From NCBI GenBank assembly GCA_963678705.1, contig OY783217.1:5952001-6016000 (forward strand): DNA of 64,000 nt, given 5' to 3'. Source of the stretch: Panorpa germanica. Lineage: Eukaryota > Arthropoda > Insecta > Mecoptera > Panorpidae. The translations under genes and the position numbers were made by a program. Below are positions 37,101 through 50,413 of this stretch, one piece after another. Under the pieces are notes generated by a model. The model saw nothing but the letters and a program-made list of their open reading frames with translations. It made no database searches and had not been told where the DNA came from. Positions within the stretch are counted from its first letter, which is position 1; each line of letters opens with the position of its first letter.

Positions 37101-40100
37101 TCTAGTCTTCTAAGTTTTAAATTCCAGACTCCAGTTTCAATTTACATTCCCATTATTTAGATTCCAGCACGATACCATCAAGATATTCTCTCTGTAGTTC
37201 AACAGGGTGTTTGTTCTTTTTCACTATCTCTTTCTACAAGTATTTCTATCTTTGTTTCTCTGTGCTATTCTCTTTATTCTTCAGTACCGATGTTCCAGAT
37301 TTTAGTTAGCATTATTCTACATTTTATTATAATAGATTTTATCAAATCACTTGTACAATTGCACTTGTAAAATGCCAGTAGGAACACTAGCAAAGGTTAT
37401 GTGCAGATGCAGATGCAGACGCTACCCAATTGAAAGGTAATTTACTTTTAAAACTATTATATAGATGATTACCATTCGAGTACAATTACTTTGCAAAAGT
37501 CATACTAAATCTGGGAAACTAAATTACTTCACTTTATTTTTCTTCAGAAAATATGAGCAAGCCAAAGTTTTTGTTATCTAGAAGTTTTTTATTTCTCGAT
37601 TATCAAGAAATATTTAAATAAAAATCTTGAGAAATCACTAGCGCCAACAATATAGTATTTTTATTATTTATTATGGATTTTATTAGTATAGAACCCCATC
37701 TTTTCTGTTATATCTTATCTGTTAACATTTGTTCCACAAAATTTAATGTTTACTGACTAGTCATTAAACTTCTTCTAGTAAGATCGTGATAGCGTATTAT
37801 TGATCGTAATAGTCGCGTACTTATTTCTAAATAAATCATGTTTCAACATCAGAGCAAGAAGCATCTAAAATTTAACGTCTATACTCCGTAAAATTACTGA
37901 TAATAATAATTTTATATTATTCGTTATCTAACTTCACGTTTCTATTTACTAACTAAGTGGTTTTATAAATTAAGAGAGGCTCTAATTAAACAAAAATTTA
38001 TTCATATATTGAAACAAGTTCTTAAACTAAAACAGCACTTAAATAATTTAATTTTACTGCAAGTTAAAATTGAAATAAAAAAAAACTAATATTTCTTTTC
38101 GATAATAAAATTAGTTTGTCTGGAAACTTCTTTTATTACTAGTAATTGACTTAGTAGTCTCACAAAAAAAATGTACTGTATTTTACTTTATTGTTACAGA
38201 AAAAACCTCTTTATCATTTGTCTTAATACTGAATTAAATTGACAGGTACTTTGAAAGAAGTAGGTTTAAGAAAGAATAAAAACTTTTGTAGACGTATATG
38301 CAACAAAAAACAAGACAATACCTAGAAATTGAGTAGTATCAGCTTCTTAAGATATTTAAAATAAAAATAAAATATTGACGGAGCCGTTTTCGAACCATCT
38401 TACAAATTTTACATTTATGACGTGGGTTATCAAAAATTATATGCAACATGAAAAAAACCTATATATTTAAGTACGAACCTTTGAGTATATATTTAACAAT
38501 ATATTTTTCTACTATTTAACGGAGCTGAGCAAATGTATGTACATATATAAGTTATGTACCTCTAAAATAAGCCATAAAAGCGTCGATTTAAAGTTTTAGT
38601 ATTTCAGAAGTAAATCATCCTACTATTATAAACTGGTATTAGTAACAGAAGAAATATTCGTATACGAGTAGTACGCTATGCGTGGATGATCGGAATCACG
38701 TATCCAGCTATAGAATTTTATAGTTATTGGCATACGTGGTGTCGTTATACCACCGTGTGGTACGCATAACGACCGTGAGAGTTCAAATCGTGTTGTATCT
38801 GTGTTGAGCAACCCCTAAGATCTAACAAAACTTCTTAGAGATTGACCCAAGGCGATATCACAGTGTCAAAATTAGGGCTACAAAGTTATTGGCCTAAAAA
38901 CGCCGAATGTACGTTTCTTGATTTGTTTCATGGAGTCAATGATTAAAATGATAATCAAGTATAGCATATTTAACACGTAGCAAAGAACGTATTGATTTGA
39001 AACGTTTACCTTTAGCTTATAAAGGTTGAAATCGTGCAACACTATTGTTTAACTTATAAATAATTCCACGCGTATTATGCAAACGTAACAAAAATTTTGA
39101 ACCATATTGTAGTCCGCCAACATTCTTAAATTGGTTTTATATATTTCTGAAAGCTACCAAGTGAAAAAATATAATAGATTTGGTTATCGCATAGGGTATT
39201 TATTTTAAAATTATACTAGAAAATCATGTAATCCACATTTAAAATGTCTAGTGGGGTATTTCAAACTCTTGAACAGCTTCTACGGGTATGGATACTTAAC
39301 CTAGATAAGTACCATCAGATATACCATTAAAACAATTGTTCTAATACTTCCAATACACTTTGTTTTACATCCCTAACTCCACCCCCCCTCCCCCTGCTCG
39401 CTCTATAACACCCAGGAACTTTCACATTTATAAAATTATAATCATTCATTTTAAAATTGATTTTATAATAAAAAGTCATTAATTTATAATATATTTACAG
39501 CTTCATGAATAATTATTTTATAATATTTTAAATAGCTTGATGTTTTTTATATTAAAAATTGGATAAAATCTGATTTTGACAGCGTTTATAAGTAGCTGTA
39601 AACAAGTCTCTACCCTCGTTATACTCTTTTGATTAATTTAAATGAAATTATTTTCAATTTTAATACTTTTAATAAACTTAATATAAAATCGTTTTGATAT
39701 TGTATACATTATAAAGCTAGTTTTAATTAAACTAATACATTTTTCGATAAATAATTACATAATATGTTTTCAATTCAAAAAAATATAAGGCATGTAAGAA
39801 AAAACTAGTCAGAATTATGACTTGCGACTTAAGAAATCAGGTAAAGGTCTAAACTTGAAGTCTTCTGAAAAATCCTTAATTAAAACTACTTTGTTATATT
39901 TTGACAATTGGCGGACGTCGTTAGGTGGATTCAAGATTTAGATGACTTTGAGTATAACAGGTATCTATCTGTAGACGTTGGTAACAGAGTCCGAGCCCGG
40001 TGATGCAATGTATTGTCGTTACGGCATCAAAAACAAAAACAAGCGCGCAGGGCAGCCTTATAACGACGAATGCGATTTAATGTAAAAAATAGAGAAGATA

Positions 40101-41369
40101 CTTAATATATAAACAAAGATATAGACTATGATGACAAAGTAAGATATAAATAAAATCAATAAATTAAAATATAAAAAGAAAATTGAAATATGTGTGCTAC
40201 ACCGTTGCGTAATAAGCTTTAAGATTTTATAAATTGAATATAAAGCGCTAGTCCGGCGATCGAACCTATGTCATTGTATCGTCCAATCCCATTGTATTTA
40301 CTACGACTACAATATTATTAGGGCGCATGACACTACTCCATTGCAGATTGAAATTTTGATCTTTATCATTTAGAATGTTGAAGCTTTCGTACAGACAAAG
40401 AGAGTTGTTTTATTGTTTTATTTAATATTTGAGAGCTCGTGCAATTTTGATTCTTATTAACTCTGCGGTTGGTTCTCCTGCTCTAGAATTTGTAAGCTTA
40501 CTTATAAAGCATTCTTTATGTGCACAATTGCACATGTGTTGTTTAATTAAATTAATTGCTATGTAGGTTACCCCTATAAACATCACATGACACTTATTGT
40601 ACAAATAATAAAAGCAACAAAACTTTTTGTTGTTAGATTGGATCTAGTGCAAGTGCACCTATGTTTTATTAATATCATTGCCCCAGAATCTCTCAGCGGG
40701 TGTTTTTCTGATGATTCCAGTATCTCTAGGATGCCATACTACCACCAGTACCACTATCTCTCACAGAATCTACTGCAACTCTCACAGATACTTTCTTGTT
40801 GTTTTATTTGGTAATTTTATATGTCTTGCGATGTTTTATTATGTTTTGTAGTCAACACATATTTGTATTGGAGCGCGCGCCTTCTGGTTGCAAACGTAGC
40901 ATATGAGTATCCGTATTTTGTAAATGATTTCATTTTTTTGTTTTGCTTTTACATCTGCTGCAGCAGTTGTTTTATCAAGCTTATATAATCAAACTAATGA
41001 ACTAAGTAAAGTGAAGAAGTTTTTGTACGTATACATACATCTTATATACAATTTTGTACATGTTTATAAAAACAGAGAAAAGTTGACTTAATTAGTAGAC
41101 TTACTAGAAATTTCTTTATTGTGAAAAATACTTCGATTTGATGACTTTGAAATTAACTTCGCGTGAAATTAACACAGCCAAAAATTGTGAAAACGAATCA
41201 TTTGAGAAGAGCAACATTGGCCTATAAAATAATATCAAATATATAAAGAATAAATATCAATTAAGTAGAAGGAAGGATAGCACAGGATACTATAAATAAT
41301 GATGATAGCGAATTAAATAAGAAGAATAAAAGAGGTGATGTGAGTTATGCAGAAGACTAGGTGTATTAG

Positions 41370-41401
41370 ACTTCGTAGAAGACTATGATCTTCTACGAAG
41401 T
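41370..41401. repeat. Perfect hairpin, 13-bp stem and 6-nt loop
   Basis: ACTTCGTAGAAGA, loop CTATGA, then TCTTCTACGAAGT. It has no trailing T-run and no nearby gene, so a terminator role is not supported. Confidence 0.8.
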
Positions 41402-42735
41402 GATCTCTTTTCCGATCGAATAAAGATACATTGCAAATTTGACTGTGTTATTATTATTAATAGAAAAATATATTCCTAACAAAGGATTTAAGGCTATATA
41501 ATAATATAATATTAAAATAAGATTTAAATTGAATATTAGAATGGTTTGTTTAAGTAAAGTACCACAGAATAATTTTGTGTTTCGCAGTTACCTATCAAAA
41601 GTGTGAAATACATTGGTGGATATTGTTAAATTCAAAATTTGAAAAAGGAATGTCGGAAAGAAAGAAATCCTTCCAGAATACAAGGCTTATGTATTATTAT
41701 GTTCAGCACAGATCTATATGTATAAAATGGACCACGAAAGGATAAATTAAATGCAAAATCCAAGTGCAAACAGGACCTGATTCTATTTGTAAATAGTGGA
41801 AAAGAGATAAGCAAAAAATACAATACCTTAACAAAATATCACGAGAAATAGCAAAGAGGTACAAATCCAAGGCAGACGATGGGGATACTACTTTCTGAGT
41901 ATGAACCTATATGTACGAGTAGCTTTATAAGTTTAGGGTATTGGAAATGCAATCTCCAGCATATGGTACGGAAATGCTATACATACAGACATTGAAAAAA
42001 AAAGAAGAAGACTAAAAAAGTAGAATTCTTTTGTAGAAGAAAAATATGCAACTTATAAAGGGAAATATATTTTTGTCGGATTCCTGCTATGGGATGTATG
42101 TTTTTATGCTCTAGTATGTATTTTGATTTCGCGTGTATTTTATTGAGCAGAGCTATTCATCTTAAAGTCGGATGGATGATATTTATATTTTTTATTAGGG
42201 CATGTCGTAACATACTGCAGTGCTGTTGAAATACAGTACAGTCAAAGAGCAAACAATTTATTTAAAAAGGTTTTTCCCTTAACATTAAATTTTTATTAAC
42301 AAATTCGTCTTATTTAAATATTAACATGTCAGAATAAGCTTTGGATTGAGAGATTGAGATTGACTAAACAAAAGACTGAAATAAGTAATACTAACAGTTA
42401 TCATCGTACGGACAAAACTGTGTTAAACCTGAAGAATACACTACAAGCAATTTGGATTGGAAGCGCATAAAATTCAAATACGATATTCTAGATCTCGACC
42501 TACTATAGGAATCGACATTTGGACGATATAGGGTAACTTATGGAAAAGAACAAAAAATGGTATCCATTTTGAAGGCATTTTGGATCAAAAACAGAGGCTA
42601 AAGGAGGTTTCAGAAAGACAAATGTATTACCCATATTAAACTTAAGCTTTAAAATACGAAATTTCTTTTTTCAAATAAATTTTCTACCCGTGCTTTGAAA
42701 AATCTTACTCAAATAGTAATCAGGCTATTTAGAGT

Positions 42736-42919
42736 AAGATCCCAGAGCGATCTGACATAACTTATTTTCAAAAGCATAGAACTTTCGGTTCTAAGTAGTC
42801 TCGGTGTTACCGAGCGAACTCCACAAATACGCAGGTATTAAAAGTACATGTAGAGACTACTTAGAACCGAAAGTTCTATGCTTTTGAAAATAAGTTATGT
42901 CAGATCGCTCTGGGATCTT
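42736..42919. repeat. Perfect inverted repeat: 67-bp arms, 50-bp spacer
   Basis: Arm 42736-42802 (starts AAGATCCCAGAGCG, ends GTAGTCTC) is the exact reverse complement of 42853-42919, checked base by base with no mismatch. The spacer 42803-42852 is unrelated. A transcript of either strand would fold into a 67-bp perfect duplex. It could be a young foldback element or MITE, or a source of hairpin-derived small RNA. I saw no coding sequence and no clear target duplication. Confidence 0.95.
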
Positions 42920-43734
42920 GGACTAATTCGACATTACTACGATGCGAAAAAATGTTTTTAATTGTGGTTTAAAAATTGACTAATTGACTTTATCAATGAA
43001 ATTAATTAATTTAATTGAAATTTTAATAAATTTAATAAATAACTGTCGAAAGTTGATGCACTTAAATAAATATTAGAAAAAAAGAAAAACTTGAAATTGT
43101 TTTAACGAGAAATATGTCTCATTAAGAAACTGATTTCATTTTAATAAAATTATTTTGGTTTTGCGTTCATCAAATTGTCCTTCCTTCATCAAATTGAAGA
43201 GGAACTCTCTCCGTGTTGTGATACTTAGGTAAGTTGAACTTACAGTTAAATGTATACTCGTATAACGCAGATCGAAAAATAAATAAATTTTAATACAAAA
43301 CAATTTGTAGAATGCAACCAACAACTCCGCACAATATATTCTCTATATGCTATCAACTAGTAGTGTGTCCGTGAATAGAACACACATACATTGCAACAAT
43401 TCAATAGAAAATAAGTCGACGAACATCGTTACTTGTATATCTAACAAGCAATTAATAATGTTGACAAGTAGACGAGTACTTATCAACTAGTTTTAATGAT
43501 TCAGTATTCCATTTTGCTAATTGCAAGAATTTAATGATGTCTGATAAGCTTCTTCGCAGAAACTGTATAATTTACAGTAATAAGCAGATGCGCTCGCAAA
43601 TGAAAAGAGAAATAAATGAATTCAGAATCAAAAGCAAGCAAACAGTTTTCCACGGAAAATATTCTATAAATATGATGCTGTGATGTACAATAAACTGTAA
43701 TACGGAAGAAGAACCTATTTATGTAATACACTCC

Positions 43735-43915
43735 TCCATAACTTCGTAATTTGAGATATAGATGGCTCTTCTATTGACAAATCCATATGCATTTTAGGTA
43801 GGCCCAACCTTTAAACGATACATGTCAACATTTCATCACATTCCAACCATTATTTTACGAGATACAGTGGATTTAGTGACGATACTTTTGTAATTATCAA
43901 AAGTGTACAACTAAA
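43735..43915 (+). mobile_element. Mariner-derived fragment, copy 2
   Basis: Aligns by eye with the leader part of copy 1: ATATAGATGGC, CTATTGACAAATC, CTGTCAACATTTCAT or ATGTCAACATTTCAT, and TTTTG.AATTATCAAAA. It ends about where the transposase start codon would lie and has no coding remnant. Confidence 0.65.
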
Positions 43916-45595
43916 AAATATTGCTTTCAAATATGTATTTTCTACATTAAAATGCGCGCGACGTTATATCAATGCTGACATTCCTTGCATTTACACAAAG
44001 CAACTTTTCATTGGCTGCCTTGCGCGTTTCTCTTCGTTTTAGACAACGAATTTGAAAATATTGCCATATCTGGTTTCGGACTCTTTTAAGAACGTCTATC
44101 GGGATTAACATTTTACGTATACTCAAACGCTAGCATCTAAATGGTGTGTCTGACGATGTCCAACAGTTTTCCGCTTTAGAATAACGCTGCAGTGCATACC
44201 CAGTTTAAACAGTTGTAACAAACAAGATAATATAATTAAGTGGATTTAAATAAAGATTTGTTATTACATCTATCATCCAAGGACTACCAGTCTGTATTTT
44301 GGCTTAATTCAATTATTTCCAGTAATTATGCATTAAATAAACATGTCATATACATTTCGCATGCACAACTTAGTAGATATATGAATATTACTATTCCATC
44401 GTAAGTGATGCATAAACCGAGACTGGATTGTGCATAATCTTCCACATGGAATTTAGACGATTACATTGAAATCTGGTGGAACATTCCAACCAACATTACG
44501 GTGTAGCATTGGACTCCTACTGCATGGTGACCCGAAAGCCTTTAGAAATGCATAGCAGGCTTATGAATGTCCTGGAGACGACACCGGACAGGAACATACA
44601 TATCCTGTACCTTTAAAGTGACCAGAGTGACCAGAGTGGTCACATATTGTAACAGAATCAATGAATAATGCATAAAACGACATAGTATGGGTTAGTAACA
44701 ATCTGTAATGCTAAGTATCAGAGACTAAAGGTCCTATGCCGGAAGGATTTATGTTCGGTTAAAAGGACTGTGAGTAGCCATGAGTAAATACGTTAAAAGA
44801 AAGTGTTGTATAAGGATAGACGATAAAAAAATTTAATTCTGTATTGAATCAGTAAGGTCGGTTAGGTTGTATAGTTAATAATACTTAAATTAATTGAATT
44901 AGAGACACTTGTGCTGATTGAGTTCATTTTGTTCGATGCTAGGTGAAGTAGGACGTTGTTAAAGTTAATGACATAAAGAAATAGGTTTAGGTTTATATAT
45001 ACGACTATATATATATGTGGGGTTTCACTTTAATAAATACTAAAGTATTAATTTAAAATAAAATAACCAATTAAGAATGCGGTTATTGCCATCATCTCAA
45101 GAATATTCGAATTTCCTAGACAATGGACGCAATTTTACAAAACGTATAATTCTAAAATAGCTTATATTTAAATATTGTTAAGATGTAATCTTATTTTAAT
45201 TGTACATAAATTACTTAACTTGACGAGTTGATTTAATTTGTGAATTTCAATATTGAACTATTGTATTCAGGAGAATGTATTGGAGTTGCTTGACATGAAT
45301 GTACCTTTCGCTGATGATGAAGTGTATGAATACGAAAAATTTCAATACAGTAATCTGCTCCAGTGTCTAATTCTTAATCTTCTTACTTTACATGAAAGTT
45401 AAATACTTATTATTACCATAAACAAGATTCAACAAGAAACATTTCCTTAACTTTGTCTGTGACACGTTTTATTATAAGATGCGACTAATATAAAAGTATA
45501 TATTTGTATTTCTAGAATTTTATTTCAGTCATGTCCGCAACAGACAACCTTTATAAACGCTTTATACTGATACAGCGATATTATATATTATATAC

Positions 45596-45655
45596 TAGTC
45601 GTATATTTACATTATAATATATATGCGACTAAAGCTCACGCTGTTTTACGTGAGC
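45596..45655. repeat. Two adjacent small hairpins
   Basis: TAGTCGTATAT pairs with ATATGCGACTA (one mismatch), and directly after it GCTCACG (45634-45640) pairs with CGTGAGC (45649-45655). Short stems of uncertain meaning. Confidence 0.4.
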
Positions 45656-46667
45656 ACAGCTTCCCTTCTGCAGACAAAGATGATCCTAGAGTGTTATCGA
45701 CATGCTGCAGACTAGTTTCATTGAGATAAGAAGAAGAAGTCATCTCCTCTTCGAGGTACAAAATATTATTATAGTTAGTTCGTGGTTTCGTGTGATAAAT
45801 ATAATCTATTTGAATTATAAATTTCATTTATTGAGTTGCATTTATTAGCTATAAATTATAATATTACTGGAAAGCTAGCGAGATTTGCTTTCAATAAATG
45901 TGCAATTGAAAATGGCTCTTATTTTTACTTAGATTGCTTTTAACTATATATTTTATAGTAGAATTTATAAATAAATGTTTGAGGTTTGTTATTCCAATGT
46001 ACTGCAAAGGTTTCTTGTTTAATGTGTTGACTATAAAAATATACAAGCTATTCATGTCACAAGTTATTGTGTTGGTAATTAAATTTGTAATCGTGTTATA
46101 TAAACAATCGCAAAGTTAAGTGTTGAGTTGTGTCGCAAACCTTATATGCAAAGTTTTTATCCTTAACATGAAGATGATGATAAAAATATTAGCCATATTA
46201 TATACTCAGTTGTTGTTTAATAGTCGTTTACTTGAGTCGATGTTACTGTTCCTATAAAAATGGAAAAATTGAATATCGATCTAATCGAATATTAAGTTAT
46301 TGCCGAGATGAATGGTATTAGCGGAGAGTCTGAACTGTCGTAAAATGTTGGGCGGCTGAATTTAATCATGGTCGTACCAGCTTAGGCCGTCCGCACATGG
46401 GTCGACTGATTGCAAACGCGAGCCCCGAATCTGCCCGAACCGAATGAGAATGCAACTGTGTTGATAGTGAGAGAACGCACAAGCTCGAATGAAAAAAAAA
46501 CTGATTTGAAATTGGTATTAAGCGACTGTCTTTCTAGGTCGCAGGACATTTACGTTGCATGCTTTTGAAGGTGATCATCATGAGCAGAGATTGCAAAAAT
46601 GCTTTTCAAAAGTATTTAAATACATATATGTAGGTTTTTAATCTACATTAGTAGTTTTTCTAATACC

Positions 46668-46790
46668 ATCCCGGTACAGATTCCGATTTGTAGGTTATAT
46701 CTCTAACCATCTGTTGAGATCCTAATTTGCAGCCTAGAACTATTCAATCCCGGTTGAGACCACAATTTGTAGGTAATTTCCCACAATTAT
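46668..46790 (+). repeat. Degenerate tandem repeat, three units of about 40 bp
   Basis: Units begin ATCCCGGTACAGATTCCGAT, ACCATCTGTTGAGATCCTAA and ATCCCGGTTGAGACCACAAT. Each continues with (A)TTTG(T/C)AG(G/C). The period is about 40 bp and the units are diverged. Confidence 0.5.
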
Positions 46791-47559
46791 AAGTTACAAT
46801 TAACATCAGCCTGAGGTTGATGTACAATACAACAATATAGTTTCTTTTAAAACGAGTAAACACATAATTTGGTTATTAATAGTTTGTTTAATCACTTATC
46901 AAAGTCATAAAATTATATCTAAATAAAGTTAATCAATCTTAATTATATTCACAACAAAATACACTAGATATAATTACAGTACTTAGATTAAAATGTCTCT
47001 TCACAATATTATACGTCTCAATACATACTACGCAGTTGCAATTGTCTATAGTTATCAGCACAATGATTTCAATGAAAATACACCTTAGTACTAAACATTA
47101 CACTTGCTGCCTAACTCTAACAAAAACACTGATCAAAATAACAATTATTACACCGTAATAAAGTTAACTTAATTATAAAACACACAATAACGACCATACA
47201 TAAACTTTATATATTTCTATCGCCATTTGCTTTTATAAAAACTCTCTGTACACATATAACAATCTTTTACTTGTGCCTCGCCCAAAACACATGTCTCATC
47301 ACGTTCATAGTTAGCGAACAGTTCTATATACCACGTTCTCTGAGGCGTACGCTCGACACCAAAAAGCGAACGGCTAAGCAATTACCATTGAACGGCTGTA
47401 GGGTCTGTCGCTGGTTTATTTATACATTTAAATATACCCCCGTTCTTAGCAAAGATCTCTACCCTAATTTACAGTTTCTTATTTCTATTGCTTAAAACTA
47501 AATATAATCTAACTTAAAATTACTCCTTAAAAAATAATCCCACATATATACGTACAATA

Positions 47560-47631
47560 CGGTAATTTTTCCATTAAACACGAAATTCAGATTTTTTCAT
47601 TCTATATGTCATCCTACGAACTTATTGAGTG
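47560..47631 (-). mobile_element. Mariner-derived fragment, copy 3
   Basis: On the minus strand it starts CACTCAATAAGTTCGTAGGA, continues ATGACATATAGA, then jumps straight to ATG with MKKSEFRV and stop, followed by TGGAAAAAT. The leader present in copies 1 and 2 is deleted. The stop followed by TGGAAAAAT is shared with copy 1. Confidence 0.65.
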
Positions 47632-49078
47632 ATATGTTATATCTGTACAGTGTACCCTTCTTTCTGTAATTGTTACGCCACCCGCCCCTGCGTTTAATCG
47701 ATGACGTAATAAATGCACCCTGTCGTAGTTACAGTATTTCAATCTTATCGATATTAACCCAACGTTACTTTTCACTTAAAGTATATCCGGTTCATTGACG
47801 TTGAATTATAGATTGCGTAATGGCCGATTATTTTTCTCAGCATCGATGCGATTAACAGCTACTAGCTACTAGCAGAGACTAGCAGGACAAATCCGAGTCA
47901 TTGATTTCCCAGCTGTAATATCGCGAGTAGGTTGTACACAATGTTTGCTTTAGAGTGCATATAAATCTCGAACGCTGTGAAACGTTTCATTTATGAGAGA
48001 AATCCTGTTTGTTTTAAATGCAGCTACAACTATTGCTTCCGGCTTCTGTGACTCGCTACAAGTAATTTACATTTGTAGAAGTACATCACATATTCAAATC
48101 CGTTTCCGGGATCTAGCTGAAGCAACTATTGATCACTGGAACGTTATTTCTTGGGTCACGAAATAAGCCGCAAGCCAATCTTTAACAAGAATTTACACTA
48201 GATAGAACACATAAGATGAAAGTTGGTAAAAAGTTCATTATTTGAAAATTAGAGAAACTTTTAGAACGGCGACACACAAAGAACTCTATCCACTTTTCTG
48301 TTAATACAAAATTTGACTGGACTATATGAAAAATATAGGAGTACTTAAAACTTTTTTGCGTTTGTGTATAAATATTTTATAAAGGAAGTTCCAAGGGTAA
48401 CGAAGCATATGTTTAAATATTAAAATAGCTTTTTTAAAAAAAATATACATAAAAATAATAAATGAGAGAGTATAATTTTTAATTAATTTTAAAAACGTTT
48501 TAATTTAGAGGATGACACAAAAAGAACTAAATCAAATTATGAATGTTGTATTTTACTGAGAGAGTGTTAAAAAGAGACAAAGGATGAATTCTATTCGCTA
48601 CATTTAGTTGAATTAATTACGCAAAAGCAGTTGTTTCATAGCGACTGTGCTAAGTGCATTTACATTCTGTAAAGATAAACAAATGTTAAATTACTTGAAG
48701 GTGATATATGTTGGGGTGTTGGATTACTTTCAAAGTATTCATTCCGTCTCTTTATAAAATAATGAAAATATAAAAAATGTTTTAGACTACTTAGATAAAG
48801 TGTAAGACTATTAAATTTATTATTAATCCGACAAAACTACGAGTTTACTATTTGCAAAGAATGGTCCAGGTTAAAATATTAATAGAAAAATCTATTTATA
48901 TTTTTTATAAGTTTCTATTTAAGTCGCACGTGATGTTTGTTAATTGCTGTGGTCAAAACTTTGCAGTAGGTTTTTCAATTAACCCTGGATGAGATATCGA
49001 GCTCAAATTTGGCGCACACACTCCTCGTGAAATAGAATGTTTTTAATCGGTAGTTTGCGGATCGAAACATGATTAAGA

Positions 49079-49397
49079 GCCTTCCATAAATTACGTCATA
49101 CGCAAGGGGGAGTGGGTGATCCACAAATTGTGACAAGATGTAACAATGGGGGGAAGGGGTCGGAAGCGTTTGGACGTCACATGCAATATAAAAAAATTGT
49201 TGTAAAGTAATAATAATAATTTCGTGAAAAACGTATGCATTTCCAAGACTTAAACAAAAGGAAAAGGTCATTTATTCAAAAAATAAAAATATTACAAAAA
49301 ATTATAAAATGTGCGCAAAATGTGACAAGGACGGGATGAGAGGAGGGGGGGGGGGTCAGAGTAATAGGAAATTTCTGTGACGTAAAATATGGATGAC
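49079..49397 (+). mobile_element. G-rich MITE-like element, family A, copy 2 (full length)
   Basis: The left end TTCCATAAATTACGTCATAC and right end TGTGACGTAAAATATGGATG are inverted repeats of one another. The interior carries GGGGGGAAGGGGTCGG, GACGTCACATGCAATAT, GAAAAGGTCATTTATTC and a G11 run (49345-49355). Block order matches copy 1. The minus-strand ORF at 48975-49271 overlaps this repeat and is not a gene. Confidence 0.7.
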
Positions 49398-49582
49398 CTT
49401 TAGAACACTATGTTTAGAATACAGATAATAAATATGAAGGCGTATTTATACAATGAAAAAAAAGCTCAATTCATTTATTGAAAAATAATGTATTGTATTA
49501 TAAGCTTTAATAAACGTGTGACGTATTGTTCTTAATATACTTTTATAAATTTATAAACATAATTAAACTATGTCGATCATCA

Positions 49583-49779
49583 AGTTTATTAGTGAGACAT
49601 CTCCGAAAAATCGAAATTTAAATGGAGCAGTTACATGGAAAATTGTACCCTTTACCTGATTTAACATTTCAAATTCAACCAAACAAAATTATAATGTAGC
49701 TAAACTTGTGCAGTAACTCGAATATTGTTTTTGTCTATATAACAACACCCAATATTCGGAGATATCTCACTAATGAACT
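49583..49779. mobile_element. Short inverted-repeat element, family D (197 bp)
   Basis: The left end starts AGTTTATTAGTGAGACATCT followed by CCGAA. The right end is TTCGGAGATATCTCACTAAT followed by GAACT. These are 25-bp imperfect inverted repeats with two mismatches. The same end sequence (GAGATATCGCACTAATGAAC) followed by TGGAGGA recurs at about 347-372. No coding sequence lies between the ends. Confidence 0.65.
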
Positions 49780-50079
49780 GGAGGAACGAATAAATTATAA
49801 CATTTAACATGATATTTGTTCCGTATTTCTTACAGGAAGTAGTTGTTTACAGGAGCATACGCGTATCTGATTCTTAACAGTTTTGGAAAATTAGTTTATG
49901 TTTCGTTATAGATAATATTTTAGCTGTGGCAAGTTCTCGAAACATAAACTACGTTTAAATCATTAAATATTTTTTGAAACTGTTACGTATTTGTATTATA
50001 CCATATATCGCAGTACTTTGTTTTTGTTTCTGAAACGTTGCAATAGCTGCAGTAAACATTTCAGCGTAGCACCCATGTG

Positions 50080-50230
50080 TCTACATCACCTGACGTCCCG
50101 ACGCCGGATAAATAATTCGTCGCCGTATGTACTGGATGCATTTCACGTTACCTGTTTGCGTCGCAATGTCGCGTTGGCGGATACCGGAAGGCGGATGGCG
50201 GACGGACGTCGTTGTGAGGTTGTAAATAAG
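50080..50230. other. CpG-rich patch, not identified
   Basis: Contains many CpG steps (for example CGACGCCGG, GCGTCGCAATGTCGCG, GGCGGACGGACGTCG), unlike the surrounding DNA. A 92-codon plus frame (49991-50269) crosses it but shows no known motif. On the minus strand a CAG then GTAACG donor-like site occurs without a recognisable coding segment. Confidence 0.35.
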
Positions 50231-50413
50231 TGCAACCATTATACAACTCGTATTATATATGAGAGCTAAACCGGGCCAGGCGTCACGTCGCCTTAATACT
50301 GAAACATTGTAGTGAACAACTCAGCAAAACAAGTTCACAAAGTTTCGCATTCAAAACTCACTTGAAACTTTCCAAAGAGAAATAATTTTGTAATGGGAGG
50401 GTTGTTTAATTTT

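Noticed and set aside
40225..40285. tRNA-like T-arm on the minus strand (AGGTTCGATCGCCGG)
   Set aside because: No matching D-arm, anticodon stem or acceptor pairing could be built around it.
46390..46410. Shared short motif CGCACATGGGTCG at about 46391, 55257 and 55302
   Set aside because: The match is about 13 bases with no extension, too short to define a repeat family here.
48975..49271. 98-codon minus-strand ORF
   Set aside because: It overlaps the family A repeat, starts from an alternative codon and has no homology I recognise.
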